A model generated the notes under the pieces. The model saw only the letters and a list, made by a program, of their open reading frames with translations. It did no database searches and was not told where the DNA came from. The position numbers and the translations under genes are program-made. Positions 18,064 to 27,150 of a stretch of DNA of 64,000 nt are shown piece by piece. Position 1 is the stretch's first letter. The number at the start of each line of letters is the position of its first letter. Origin of the DNA: Bog-1198 sp963727045 (GTDB lineage: Bacteria; Pseudomonadota; Gammaproteobacteria; Steroidobacterales; Steroidobacteraceae); contig CAVSES010000002.1 of NCBI GenBank assembly GCA_963727045.1, forward strand, positions 992,001 to 1,056,000. The letters are read 5' to 3'.

Positions 18064-20454
18064 TTGAGCACACTCATCAGCGCCGCGCGCTATTTGCCTG
18101 CCGTCGTTCTGGCCACCGCCGGCATATCGGTTCACGCCCAAACGGTGTCCTCCGCCGGGACCCTCGAGGAAATCGTGGTCACCGCGCAGAAGCGCGAACA
18201 GAACTCGCAGGACATCGGCATCTCGCTCTCGGCGATCACCGGTGCGGACCTCAGTTCGCTGGGGGCGGCCACCGCCACCGACATCACCAAGTCCATGCCC
18301 GCCGTCGTCCTCACCCAGCCGAACGGCCCCTCCTCGTTCAGTCTCGCGATTCGCGGCGTGACGCAGAACGACTTCGCGGACCACCAGGAAAGTCCGGCCG
18401 CCATCTACGTCGACGATGTGTACGTCAGCCAGATGGCGGGACTCGCATTCTCCTTGTTCGACGTGGATCGGGTCGAAGTGCTGCGAGGTCCGCAGGGCAC
18501 GCTGTTCGGCCGCAATGCCACGGGCGGCCTGGCGAATTTCATCACCAATCGGCCCACCGATGAATTCGGCGGGTACATCAATACGACCTTCGGCCAGCGC
18601 AACCTCCTCAGGGTCGAGGGCGCCGTGAACGGGCCGCTGTCCGACGGCATCAACGGCCGCCTGTCGTTCGAGTCGAATCACTATGACCCCCTGTTCACCA
18701 ATGTTGCCGGGGGCGCCAACGATGCCGAGAATGGCAACGACTATGCGCTGCGCGGTCAGCTCTTGTTCAAACTTCCTGACACCGCACAGCTCCTGTTGAG
18801 CGCGCGCGCGAGCCGCGAGGATGTGAGCGCGGGATCGTGGGAGGAATACGCCACCAAACCCGTGGGGAACGGCGTCGATGTGCTCTTGGGATCGAACGAA
18901 AACTTCTGGGGCACGTGCCCGGGATGCAATGCCACGGGCCTGCCCAACAGCGGGCCGTTCACCATCCGCGACAACATCAGCGGCTATGCGAAGCTCTCGA
19001 CCAGCGGGCTCACGGCGAAGTACACGCAGAATTTCGGCGGCACGACCCTGACCGTGATCGGCGACTACTCGCATCTCAAGAAGGACTATCAGGAGGACTC
19101 CGACGCGTCGCCGTATACCCTGTTCGAGTTCTTCAACGGCAGCAACGTCGATCAGCAATCCCTCGAGGCTCGGCTCAATGGCGGCAACGACAAGTTCAAT
19201 TGGACCGCGGGGCTCTATGCGCTTCGCATCGCCGGCAGCTATTACGAGGGTTGGATCGGACCGGCATTCTTCACGTCGAAGGAATTCCAAAGTCCCGCGA
19301 ATCCCAACAACGGTTATTTTGGCCCGGGCTCGAACCTCGGTTTCTGGCCATATGGATCGTATCTCACGGACTGGACCACCGGCGGCGTGCCGGGGCCCGA
19401 CGGCGGCATACCGGAGACGAAGTCTCCCTATGACCTGCTCACCAAGTCAGGGGCTGCCTTCGGCCAGATCGAATATCGGGCGACCGACCTGATTGGATTC
19501 ACCTTGGGCGGCCGTTTTACGGCCGACCGGAAGGACTACCACTTCAACTGGTATCCGTACGAATTCTTCCCCACCAATGTCACGCACCAGGTCACCCTGC
19601 TGACGCCGCCGGACGGCAGCGTTCTCACCGATTACCGCGGCAGCCGTTCGGACAATCTCTACAGCGGCAAGGCACAGATGGACCTGCATTTGTCGAAGGA
19701 CATGCTGGCGTACGTGAGCTACAACCGCGGCGTGAAGGGCGGCGGGTTCAATGCGCCGTTGTTCCCCATCACCATCAATGATTTGAATACCCTGTCCTTC
19801 AAGCCGGAGACCTTGACCTCGTACGAAGTGGGTTTCAAGTCCGAATTCCTGGAACACACCCTGCGCTTCAATGCGGCGGCGTACTACTACAACTACCAGA
19901 ACTATCAGGCGTTGATTTACACCCTCGGTCTGGAGCAGCTGATCGTCAACGCCGACGCAACACACAAGGGTGCGGAGGCCGAGATCGACTGGGTGCCAAG
20001 CGCCGCATGGCGCTTCGGCGCCGGCATCGCCTACGTCGATGCGATCGTGAAGGACGTGGCCGCCCGATGCTGTACGGCGGCCGGCACGCCGCTGCCCCCA
20101 GCCGATTACGTCCCAGGCAACGCCCCGCGCTGGACCGGCAACGTGATGGCCCGATACACCATGCCTGTGGGTTCGGGTCACCTCGCGGTTCAGGCCGACG
20201 GCAACTATCTGTCGCGGTTCTGGTTCAACTTGACGGACGTGCCGGCGGTAGAGCAGCCGGGCTTCGGCATCGCCAATGCTCGAATCATGTACTCCCCGCA
20301 GGGAGAGAAGCTCGAGGTGGGCGCATCGGTGGAAAACCTCGCCAACAAGCATTACGGCGTGATGGGCTTCGACAACACGTCGATCAACGGACTTGCCCAG
20401 GTTTACCCCGGCATGCCGCGCTGGTTCAAGATGCACGTGAACTACAAGTTCTGA
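18064..20454 (+). CDS. TonB-dependent outer-membrane receptor
   Basis: A 796-residue receptor. TTG start at 18064 with AAGGGG upstream gives a normal signal peptide ending SVHAQ; then LEEIVVTAQKREQNSQDIGIS opens the plug, with AIYVDDVYVSQ and DRVEVLRGPQGTLFGRNATGG, the hallmark of FyuA/iron-type plug domains in sphingomonad and Xanthomonadales receptors. The barrel ends MHVNYKF with terminal Phe. The long open frame before 18064 lies over the divergent amidohydrolase and is not used. It is followed two bases later by an exported amidohydrolase gene, so uptake and hydrolysis are linked in one operon. Ligand unknown; a small aromatic or amide compound would fit the neighbours. Confidence 0.92.
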   Translation: MSTLISAARYLPAVVLATAGISVHAQTVSSAGTLEEIVVTAQKREQNSQDIGISLSAITGADLSSLGAATATDITKSMPAVVLTQPNGPSSFSLAIRGVTQNDFADHQESPAAIYVDDVYVSQMAGLAFSLFDVDRVEVLRGPQGTLFGRNATGGLANFITNRPTDEFGGYINTTFGQRNLLRVEGAVNGPLSDGINGRLSFESNHYDPLFTNVAGGANDAENGNDYALRGQLLFKLPDTAQLLLSARASREDVSAGSWEEYATKPVGNGVDVLLGSNENFWGTCPGCNATGLPNSGPFTIRDNISGYAKLSTSGLTAKYTQNFGGTTLTVIGDYSHLKKDYQEDSDASPYTLFEFFNGSNVDQQSLEARLNGGNDKFNWTAGLYALRIAGSYYEGWIGPAFFTSKEFQSPANPNNGYFGPGSNLGFWPYGSYLTDWTTGGVPGPDGGIPETKSPYDLLTKSGAAFGQIEYRATDLIGFTLGGRFTADRKDYHFNWYPYEFFPTNVTHQVTLLTPPDGSVLTDYRGSRSDNLYSGKAQMDLHLSKDMLAYVSYNRGVKGGGFNAPLFPITINDLNTLSFKPETLTSYEVGFKSEFLEHTLRFNAAAYYYNYQNYQALIYTLGLEQLIVNADATHKGAEAEIDWVPSAAWRFGAGIAYVDAIVKDVAARCCTAAGTPLPPADYVPGNAPRWTGNVMARYTMPVGSGHLAVQADGNYLSRFWFNLTDVPAVEQPGFGIANARIMYSPQGEKLEVGASVENLANKHYGVMGFDNTSINGLAQVYPGMPRWFKMHVNYKF

Positions 20455-20456
20455 TC

Positions 20457-21710
20457 GTGAAAGCCCTGGTCGCATCGATCTTGCTGCTGTTCGCGGCGCC
20501 GCTGTGCGCCGAGGTGGTGGCGATTCGCGCCGGAACAGTCATCGACCCGGCGCACGGCACCAGCGCCAAGGACCAGGTCATCCTGGTGGAAAACGGCAGG
20601 ATCAAGTCCGTCGGCGTCGGCACCGCGATCCCGGCCGGCGCCGAGGTCATCGATTTGTCTCATGAATGGGTCACCCCGGGCCTCATCGATGCCCATACTC
20701 ACATGACCCTCACGGAGATCGCCGGCGATGCGCCGTTCGAATCCTTTTACCTGAATCAGAGCTCGACCTTGCGCGGCCTGCGAGGCCTGCACAACGCACA
20801 GCAGGTGCTGCATGCGGGATTCACCACCCTGCGCGATGTCGGCAACAGCGCAGAGTGGGCGATGAGCGACGTGCGGCGCGCCATCGACTCCGGATGGTTC
20901 GTCGGGCCAACCATCATCGATTCGGGGAAGATCATCGCACCCTTCGGCGGCCAGTCGCGGGACATTCCGCCGCGGCAGGGCCCGTTCTGGCAGTTCGAAT
21001 ACATCGATGCGGACGGGACGGCCGAGATACGCAAAGCGGTGCGCACCAACATCTATTACGGAGCCGGCGTGATCAAGTTGGTCGCCGACAACAATCCGTA
21101 CCATTATTCCGTCGACGAATTTCGCGCAGCGGTCGATGAAGCGCATCGCGCCGGCGTTCCCGTCGCCGTGCACGTCTACGCAGGCGACGCACTCGACAAT
21201 GCCATCGAAGCGGGAGTCGACTCCATCGAACACGGCTTCGACCTCACGGACGCCCAGCTCACCCGCATGAAGAGCAAGGGCATCTTTCTCGTCGGCACCG
21301 ACTTTCCCCGGGCACATCTCGACATCGTGGGCACTTCCGGCGGCATCCTGCCGGAACCCGCGGTGCTCGCGCCGAAAATCATCGATCGGCTCAAGCGCGC
21401 CCATCGAATCGGCGTGCGCATGGCGTTCGGCAGCGATACGGTCATCGACATGCCGGGACGCACGCGCGCCGACCTGATGTTCGACTATCTTGGAGTCTGG
21501 CGTGCGGCGGAGGTTCCGCCGGCCGATATCCTGCGCGCGATGACGAGCGATGCGGCGGAGCTGCTGCGCATCAATAAGACCCGCGGCAGCGTGGCCCCGG
21601 GCCAGAGTGCGGACCTCGTCGCAACGCCCGGAAATCCGCTCGAGGACATCGAGAATCTGCGCAAGATCGACTTCGTCATGAAGGACGGCAAAATCGCACG
21701 GCGGCCTTGA
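20457..21710 (+). CDS. Exported amidohydrolase, imidazolonepropionase-like
   Basis: A 417-residue metal-dependent hydrolase. GTG start two bases after the receptor stop gives MKALVASILLLFAAPLCAE, a clear signal peptide. Catalytic features: H-x-H in DAHTHMTL, Lys in AGVIKLVADN, His in VHVYAGDAL, His in SIEHGFDL and Asp in FGSDTVID, followed by GSVAPGQSADLVA. The set fits the periplasmic Xaa-Pro/imidazolonepropionase-like amidohydrolases, many of which are prolidase-type peptidases or amidases. Tight spacing with the TonB receptor shows co-expression: the substrate is probably imported, then hydrolysed in the periplasm. Confidence 0.88.
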   Translation: MKALVASILLLFAAPLCAEVVAIRAGTVIDPAHGTSAKDQVILVENGRIKSVGVGTAIPAGAEVIDLSHEWVTPGLIDAHTHMTLTEIAGDAPFESFYLNQSSTLRGLRGLHNAQQVLHAGFTTLRDVGNSAEWAMSDVRRAIDSGWFVGPTIIDSGKIIAPFGGQSRDIPPRQGPFWQFEYIDADGTAEIRKAVRTNIYYGAGVIKLVADNNPYHYSVDEFRAAVDEAHRAGVPVAVHVYAGDALDNAIEAGVDSIEHGFDLTDAQLTRMKSKGIFLVGTDFPRAHLDIVGTSGGILPEPAVLAPKIIDRLKRAHRIGVRMAFGSDTVIDMPGRTRADLMFDYLGVWRAAEVPPADILRAMTSDAAELLRINKTRGSVAPGQSADLVATPGNPLEDIENLRKIDFVMKDGKIARRP

Positions 21711-21791
21711 AACCGGCCGCTCGCGGCAGGCTGCCCCGACCGCCGGGAGCCCCGATCGAGACTATTGGCCGCCACGGTCGAATTGATGCAA

Positions 21792-23144
21792 TCAGTCGGT
21801 GATCGCAATGACGAAGGGTTGAGTTCCCGTCGGAACAGTGGACATGTTGAGCGGCGAGAGCGGACCGGCTGCGGTGATGGCGTACTGCGAGACGGTGTTG
21901 TCGGTGATGTTCGTGACATAGGCGAACTGCGCCGCGCGGTCGATGGCGATCCAGGCCGGCCCTTGGCCGGTGGCAATGGCCATGACGGTCATCGGCGTGA
22001 GCGCTCCACCCGTCCCGATCTTGAACTGTGAAACCGTGCCCGCGGCCTCTTTGGAATTATTCGCGACATAGGCGTTCGTGCCGGTGGGGTCCACGGCAAT
22101 GTAGACAGGCTGGACTCCCGTCGCGACCGTGGCGGGACTCTGCGCCGCCAGGACCCCGCCCAGGCCTATGGTGTATTGCGAGACGGTGTTGTCCTTGAGA
22201 TTCGCCACATACGCGTACAGGCTCATGGGATCGATGGCAATGCCGGTCGGTCCCGTTCCGGCGGAGACGGTGGCGGGAGTCAGCGGCGTGAGCGCGCCCG
22301 AGGCGCCGATTGAATACTGCGAGACGGTGTTGTCGGTCATGTTGCCGACATAGGCATAGTGACCCGCCGGATCGATGGTGATGCCCCAAGGCTTGTTGCC
22401 TGTCGCAACCGTCGCCGGCTTCATCGGCGCGAGCATGCCGCCGGCCCCGATGGTGAACTGTGAAATCGTGCGGTCGGCGCTGTCGAGCACGTAGGCGTAC
22501 AACCCGTTCGGGTCGACGGTCACCGCCCACGGACCTGCGCCGGTGGCGACCGTTTTGGGATTCATCGGCGCGAGGTCGCCCGCAGTGCTGATGGTGTACT
22601 GCGAAACCGTGTTGTCGAGCAAGTTCGGCACATAAACATAGCGGCCCGTCGGGTCGACCGTTACCGACTGAGGGGACGTGCCCGTCAGCACGGTCGGAAT
22701 CGTCATCGGCGCGAGGTCGCCCGCAATGCTGATGGTGTACTGCGAAACGGTGTTGTCGGCGTTGTTGACAACATAGGCATAACGCGGCAGGGCAGCGCAG
22801 ACGACGGCGACGGTCGTGACGTTGGCCATGATGTTGGACCCCGAGCCGTTTGACACCGTGCAGGTCTGAGCCAGTGGCTGCGTCGATATCGTCACCGCGT
22901 AGCCGGGGTTGCTCTGGATCGACGTCTTGAACGTGAAAGCACCGTTCACGCTGAGCGTCAGTGCATCGGCCCCGTTGTTTTCCAGCGTGACCTGTTGACC
23001 AGCGGCGAGTCCCGAGAGCGTGCCGCCGACGGTGTAAGTCGGCGTCGGCGCCAGCTTCGCGCCGCCGCCGCCGCCGCCGCAGGCTGAGAAGCCGAGCGCC
23101 AACAGGGCAAGAGCCGTCGAACGGATTGCGCAGCGAAAGGTCAT
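21792..23144 (-). CDS. Beta-propeller lipoprotein (YncE/lactonase-like)
   Basis: A 450-residue lipoprotein: signal with lipobox LGFSAC, then a Gly run, an N-terminal beta domain (about 35-120, TYTVGGTLSGLAAGQQVTLENNG) and about seven or eight repeats of roughly 45 residues with YAYVxNxxDNTVSQYTI and ATGxxPxxIxVDPTG, which form a seven-bladed propeller as in YncE and 6-phosphogluconolactonase-like proteins. No catalytic residue can be assigned; binding or scaffolding outside the inner membrane is likely. It is related to the lipoprotein encoded at 28323, with the same order of domains. It is the last gene of the leftward block that begins with the cyclase gene. Confidence 0.85.
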   Translation of the reverse strand: MTFRCAIRSTALALLALGFSACGGGGGGAKLAPTPTYTVGGTLSGLAAGQQVTLENNGADALTLSVNGAFTFKTSIQSNPGYAVTISTQPLAQTCTVSNGSGSNIMANVTTVAVVCAALPRYAYVVNNADNTVSQYTISIAGDLAPMTIPTVLTGTSPQSVTVDPTGRYVYVPNLLDNTVSQYTISTAGDLAPMNPKTVATGAGPWAVTVDPNGLYAYVLDSADRTISQFTIGAGGMLAPMKPATVATGNKPWGITIDPAGHYAYVGNMTDNTVSQYSIGASGALTPLTPATVSAGTGPTGIAIDPMSLYAYVANLKDNTVSQYTIGLGGVLAAQSPATVATGVQPVYIAVDPTGTNAYVANNSKEAAGTVSQFKIGTGGALTPMTVMAIATGQGPAWIAIDRAAQFAYVTNITDNTVSQYAITAAGPLSPLNMSTVPTGTQPFVIAITD

Positions 23145-23213
23145 GGAAGCATCCTGGAGGTCGTTTTCATTGGTTGGAATTCACCGGTGTCCAGCGCGGC
23201 CGCGCGCGCCCGC

Positions 23214-24296
23214 TCACAACGCGAGCGGCGCGACGTCTCGTGTCCAGCCGAAAGGATCAGGGGCGCGCCGCTCCTGAATGGCAAGCAACGCTTCGCGCAA
23301 TTGCGCGGCAACCGAGTCCACACGGATGGGCACATATTCCTTCTGGTCGCGATCGGCGAGCAGGCCGATGGGACTTACGATGGCCGCGGTTCCGCAAGCG
23401 AACACTTCCGTGCATTCGCCGCTCACGATCTGCGACAGCAGTTCATCGAGCACCATGGCACGTTCGTGTACCTTGAACCCAAGATGGCGGCCGAGCGTGA
23501 TCAGCGAGTCGCGGGTGATTCCGGCCAGGATCGCGCCGTCAAGCGCCGGCGTATGCAATTCACCGCGGATGACCGCGAACAGATTCATCCCCGACAGCTC
23601 CTGAATGAAGCGCTGTTCCCGGGCATCGAGCCATAGTGCCACGGTGAGCCCCCGCGCCACCGCGGCGTTCGATGCGCGCAGCGACGCGGCATAGTTCGCG
23701 GATGCCTTGGCGGTGCCGACCCCGCCGACCGCGGCCCGCACGTCGTCCCTCTCGATCGCCACGCGCATCGGCCCCGAGGAATAGATCTCCACGGGATTGG
23801 CGATGACCATGAAGCGGAAGGTGGTGGAATTGCGCAGCAGATACCCCGCCTCGGTGCCGAACAGGAAAGGGCGCAGGTACAGCGAGCGGCCCGACTCGCG
23901 TGGAATGATGCGATGGCAGCAACCCACGATGGCCTCGATCGCCTCGAAGAATAAATCTTCCGGAACGGCGGGCATGGAAAGGCGGTGCGCCGATCGCTCC
24001 AGGCGTTGATAGTTCTCGCGGGGGCGGAAAAGATTCGCGCGGGCGGCACTGCCGGTCTCTCCGACTTTGTAGGCTTTCAAACCCTCGAACACGAGCTCCG
24101 CGTACTGCAGCGCTCGCGCCCCCGGGAGGATTTCGATGGGCCCATACGGGAGGAGCTCGCCGCGGCCCCATGCGCCGTTCGACCATTCGGCCGAGAACAT
24201 GACCGGCGCGGACACGAGACCGAATCCGAGCTTTTCGGGCAGCTCGAAGGCTCGCAGCGCGGCGCTCACGCCCGGCGCGATGGCGAAATTCGGCAT
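23214..24296 (-). CDS. Branched-chain-amino-acid aminotransferase-like, PLP class IV
   Basis: A 360-residue fold-type IV PLP enzyme. Conserved: LPYGPIEILPGARALQYAELVFEGLKAY, F-R-P-x-E-N-x-x-R, YLRPFLFG, the PLP lysine in GGVGTAKASANYAASL, and T-R-D-S-L plus EVFACGTAAIVSP binding the cofactor phosphate. This matches IlvE-type aminotransferases, but QELSGMN replaces the usual EEVGTMN, and the gene context (cupin, AhpD-like, cyclase) is not branched-chain biosynthesis, so another amino donor or acceptor is possible. ATG at 24296 lies one base after the cupin stop (TGA-C-ATG), giving coupling; starts at 24317 and 24365 overlap the cupin gene. Confidence 0.82.
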   Translation of the reverse strand: MPNFAIAPGVSAALRAFELPEKLGFGLVSAPVMFSAEWSNGAWGRGELLPYGPIEILPGARALQYAELVFEGLKAYKVGETGSAARANLFRPRENYQRLERSAHRLSMPAVPEDLFFEAIEAIVGCCHRIIPRESGRSLYLRPFLFGTEAGYLLRNSTTFRFMVIANPVEIYSSGPMRVAIERDDVRAAVGGVGTAKASANYAASLRASNAAVARGLTVALWLDAREQRFIQELSGMNLFAVIRGELHTPALDGAILAGITRDSLITLGRHLGFKVHERAMVLDELLSQIVSGECTEVFACGTAAIVSPIGLLADRDQKEYVPIRVDSVAAQLREALLAIQERRAPDPFGWTRDVAPLAL

Positions 24297-24297
24297 G

Positions 24298-24696
24298 TCA
24301 GCGGCGAAGGTACGCATCGGTGCCCGAGAGCCAGTCCTGCCGCGGAGGATCGAATATGTCGACATCGAGAGTATCCTCGAGCGCCAGCGCGCTATGCGGC
24401 AGACAGGACGGAATCACGAGCACTTCACCCGCGCGAACGATCACTTCGCGCTCGCCGTCGGCCCCGAGATGAAACTTCAGGCTCCCCTCCAGAATGTAGG
24501 TGATCTGTTCGTTTTCATGCGCGTGCCTCGGCACCTCGACGCCTTTCTTCAGATACACGTGGGCAATCATCATGCGATTGCCGGTGATGAGCCGCCGCGT
24601 GAGGCCGGCTTTCAGCGGCTCGGCCTTGAGATCCTCCCACCGGTATTGCTTGGCGCTTCCTGCATCCACGGTGCTCTTTGCTGCTGCAGTGCTCAT
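24298..24696 (-). CDS. Cupin-domain protein
   Basis: A 132-residue single-domain cupin. The metal-binding motif 1 is seen in P-R-H-A-H-E-N-E-Q-I-T-Y-I-L-E-G (about 56-71) with two His and one Glu, and motif 2 around IPSCLPHSALALED, giving the third His. A small stand-alone cupin may be an isomerase, dioxygenase or metabolite sensor. It sits between an AhpD-like gene and the aminotransferase on the same strand, with gaps of 15 and 1 bases, so it belongs to that operon. Function cannot be named. Confidence 0.82.
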   Translation of the reverse strand: MSTAAAKSTVDAGSAKQYRWEDLKAEPLKAGLTRRLITGNRMMIAHVYLKKGVEVPRHAHENEQITYILEGSLKFHLGADGEREVIVRAGEVLVIPSCLPHSALALEDTLDVDIFDPPRQDWLSGTDAYLRR

Positions 24697-24711
24697 TGCT
24701 CGCTCCTCGAG

Positions 24712-25119
24712 TTAGCGGAATTTGTCGTCAATCTGCAAATCGAGCGCGACCGCATGGCGGTTCGTCTCGTTCGCGAGTCCGATGATGGCCACGAGCTCTG
24801 CATACTGCTCGGGCGTCATCCCCTTGTTGCGGGCGGCGGCGCCATGCGAGGCGATGCAGTACCGGCAGGCATTCGTCACGCTCACCGCAATATAGATGAG
24901 CTCCTTGGTGAGCGGATCCAGCGCGCCGGGGCCCATGACCTCTTTGGCGTTCGCCCACATCCGCCGCAACGTGGGCGGATGGTGCGCCAGCACCTTCCAG
25001 TAGTTGTTGACCCAGTCCGTTTTGCGCGTCGCCATGATCTCGTCGTATACCGCGCGGACCTCGGGAGAGGCCTCCTCGTATTCGATCGGTGCCTGGGCGG
25101 ACCCGCGGGGCGGAGTCAT
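24712..25119 (-). CDS. Carboxymuconolactone decarboxylase / AhpD-like protein
   Basis: A 135-residue all-helical AhpD-fold protein. The redox/catalytic motif C-R-Y-C-I-A-S-H (CxxC followed by His, about residues 86-93) is intact, as are P-L-T-K-E-L-I-Y-I-A-V and the following L-V-A-I-I-G-L-A-N segment. CxxC members work as peroxidase-like reductants; others are lactone decarboxylases in protocatechuate catabolism. The ATG at 25119 overlaps the cyclase stop (ATGA), so translation is coupled and the N-terminal extension of the longer frame is not needed. Confidence 0.85.
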   Translation of the reverse strand: MTPPRGSAQAPIEYEEASPEVRAVYDEIMATRKTDWVNNYWKVLAHHPPTLRRMWANAKEVMGPGALDPLTKELIYIAVSVTNACRYCIASHGAAARNKGMTPEQYAELVAIIGLANETNRHAVALDLQIDDKFR

Positions 25120-25931
25120 GGCACCACCGCAATGACGCGGGCCGGGAATCCGGAGCCGTTCTCGACCTTGGGAAAGGTGATCCACACCAGACCCCCGGCC
25201 TCGGGAACCTGATCGAGATTCGCCAGCATCTCGATCTGATAGTGATTGGTGCCCAGAACGTACGATTCCAGCGAATAGTCGTCCTTGGTCGTTGCGATTC
25301 CGGGATCCGTGTCGGTGGTCTCGTGGCCGGAGGCGGTGATTCCGCGATCCTCATACAGAAGCTTCAAAACGGGCATGCTCCAACCCGGGTAATGAAAGAC
25401 TCCCGCGGTATCCTTGTTGGCGAGAGCCGCATCGTCCGGCCAACGCTTGGACCAATCGGTGCGCATGGCGACGAAAGCGCCGCGCGGTATCCGCCCGTGA
25501 CGTTGTTCCCACGACTCGATGTCGGCCACCGTCAGAACGTAGTCGGGATTCTTCGCCACCTTCTCGTGCACGTCGATGACCACCAACGGCATCAGCATGT
25601 CCTTCGGATCGATTTGATCGACGCTATGCAGCCCGGTATGAAAATGCGCCGGCGGGTCCACGTGCGTGCCCCACTGGCCGATGTGGCAATATTCGTTGAT
25701 CCGAAAGCCGTCCTTGTCGACGGTGTACAAGGTCTTGACGGTTTCGTTCGGCGCGCCCTTCCAGTGCGGGATGCCGGGCGCGAACGTATGCGTCAGATCG
25801 ACGAATCGATGCGACCGGATGACCGCCAATGCAGCGGCAAGCGATGCGGGCGGTTCCTTCTCGACGGCGTTCGCGCACACCGCCAAGCCCAACGCGGCGG
25901 CACCACAGGCACTCAATACCCATGCTCGCAT
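25116..25931 (-). CDS. Exported cyclase / kynurenine formamidase-like hydrolase
   Basis: A 271-residue protein of the cyclase (PF04199-type) family. Signal peptide ends CANAVE. The metal-binding signature H-x-G-T-H-x-D is present as GQWGTHVDPPAHFH (about 87-100), preceded by the family's DLTHTFAPGIPHWKG, with F-Y-x-P-G and ASGHETTDTD later supplying further metal ligands. Known members hydrolyse N-formylkynurenine or isatin and make use of Mn or Zn. The exported form suggests a periplasmic substrate. It is the first gene of the cyclase-AhpD-cupin-aminotransferase operon and follows the chorismatase gene on the same strand by 92 bases. Confidence 0.85.
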   Translation of the reverse strand: MRAWVLSACGAAALGLAVCANAVEKEPPASLAAALAVIRSHRFVDLTHTFAPGIPHWKGAPNETVKTLYTVDKDGFRINEYCHIGQWGTHVDPPAHFHTGLHSVDQIDPKDMLMPLVVIDVHEKVAKNPDYVLTVADIESWEQRHGRIPRGAFVAMRTDWSKRWPDDAALANKDTAGVFHYPGWSMPVLKLLYEDRGITASGHETTDTDPGIATTKDDYSLESYVLGTNHYQIEMLANLDQVPEAGGLVWITFPKVENGSGFPARVIAVVP

Positions 25932-26023
25932 GAGTCTTCCCCCTTATGAATCCATCGATGAATGTTCGAGCAAGATTAGCATGCTCGGCGCTCCGCCCGG
26001 GGGGCGGTGATCGGCGGCTTCCG

Positions 26024-27142
26024 TTACATAACGGCGCCCTGACAGGCCGATTCCCCGGCAGCCTCTATTTCCACCAGCAAATCCTCGCGGCACACATCGG
26101 CCTGCAGATACACGATGGGCGTCGATACCTGCAGGGTCCCTGACAGCGCCGCTTCGATGGCTCCCAAGTCCGACGGTTGCCGCACGTAGACTTTGAATTT
26201 GAGGGACCCCAAGGAATAGCGCGCCGACCCCACCACGCGGTTGACCTCCTCCAGCAGGGAGCTGATGTTGGCGACCGTCTCCTTCGTCTGGGCGCCGACG
26301 TCGCCGTGGTGGATGGTTTCGTAGCCCACGATGCTTGCGGTGCCGGAGACGAAGAGATTCGTGCCGGCCGATTCCTGCAGGACACACGCTCGCGAAAAGA
26401 TCGGGCTATGCCGGCCAAACTTCTGCGGATAGTGGTAGGCGCTCGTCTGCCGCGGGTTTTCAATCATTTTCGGCGGTCGTCGGGCGGCGAGGAAATAGAT
26501 GGAGAGCGGACTGCCCGCGGGCGAACCCAGCGCGCTCGCGGCCGGAACCGTGCCCACGGTCGCCTGACCGGAATTGCGGAAGGCCAGCTGCCGGGCGGAA
26601 TTGAAGAGGCGGTAGCGCTCATCGCCGCCGGCCTCGCGGTTGATTTCCGGCACATAATTCCAGATGCGGATGAGATGTGCGTGCTCGGTTTCCCGCAGCA
26701 ATCCGAAAATTTCCTGATACGCGATTTCAGTCGCCCGCAGCAGCACTGCGGCATCGACGCCGTCATCGCCGCCCGGTGTCGGGCTTTGCAGCTCGAGCAA
26801 CCGTTCATCGATCGTGACGGAGCCGAACAAGAAGTCCTTGCAGGACCGATACCGCACCCGGCCCCGCTGGGCGACGCCATTCGGCAGTCGGACCCCGGCG
26901 CCCGCGACCCGCCAAACTTCGCACAAGGCCTCATTCTCGCCCAACGAGGGCGTCATGCTCGCGGTAACGGGAACCCGGGAACGCTCAATGGCCGGCAGCT
27001 TTTCGAATCCCACCACGCCCAGGACATTTTCCCACCAGGAGGGGGACTGGGACGCAATCTCATCGAAGGACAAGTAGTCGAGTTGCAACGCGGCCGTGGT
27101 TGTTGCCCCGGAGGCCGCTGTCGAAGACCGCGTGGTAGTCAT
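26024..27142 (-). CDS. Chorismatase, FkbO/Hyg5/XanB2 family (hydroxybenzoate synthase)
   Basis: A 372-residue chorismate-converting enzyme. The characteristic stretches are HLIRIWNYVPEIN, ERYRLFNSARQLAF, IYFLAARRPPKMIENPRQ, SAYHYPQKFGRHSPIFSRA and the C-terminal RidA-like half with TNLFVSGTASIVGYETIHHGDVGAQTKE. These define the FkbO/Hyg5 chorismatases; the Xanthomonas member XanB2 makes 3- and 4-hydroxybenzoate from chorismate for xanthomonadin and ubiquinone. Length agrees with the family. No aryl-polyene genes are adjacent, so the product may serve ubiquinone, a secreted phenolic, or the aromatic enzymes nearby. TAAACT lies 8 bases before the ATG and there is no ribosome site. Which hydroxybenzoate isomer is made cannot be told from sequence by eye. 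Confidence 0.88.
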   Translation of the reverse strand: MTTTRSSTAASGATTTAALQLDYLSFDEIASQSPSWWENVLGVVGFEKLPAIERSRVPVTASMTPSLGENEALCEVWRVAGAGVRLPNGVAQRGRVRYRSCKDFLFGSVTIDERLLELQSPTPGGDDGVDAAVLLRATEIAYQEIFGLLRETEHAHLIRIWNYVPEINREAGGDERYRLFNSARQLAFRNSGQATVGTVPAASALGSPAGSPLSIYFLAARRPPKMIENPRQTSAYHYPQKFGRHSPIFSRACVLQESAGTNLFVSGTASIVGYETIHHGDVGAQTKETVANISSLLEEVNRVVGSARYSLGSLKFKVYVRQPSDLGAIEAALSGTLQVSTPIVYLQADVCREDLLVEIEAAGESACQGAVM

Positions 27143-27150
27143 TGGCGGGC

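Noticed and set aside
17956..19290. Long minus-strand open frame opposite the second TonB receptor
   Set aside because: Arg/Gly/His-rich shadow of a GC-rich gene on the other strand, with no domain and no start signal.
21792..23144. Regularly spaced DNA repeats that could suggest a CRISPR or tandem array
   Set aside because: The repeats are at protein level (propeller blades of about 45 residues) with diverged codons; no identical repeats with unique spacers.
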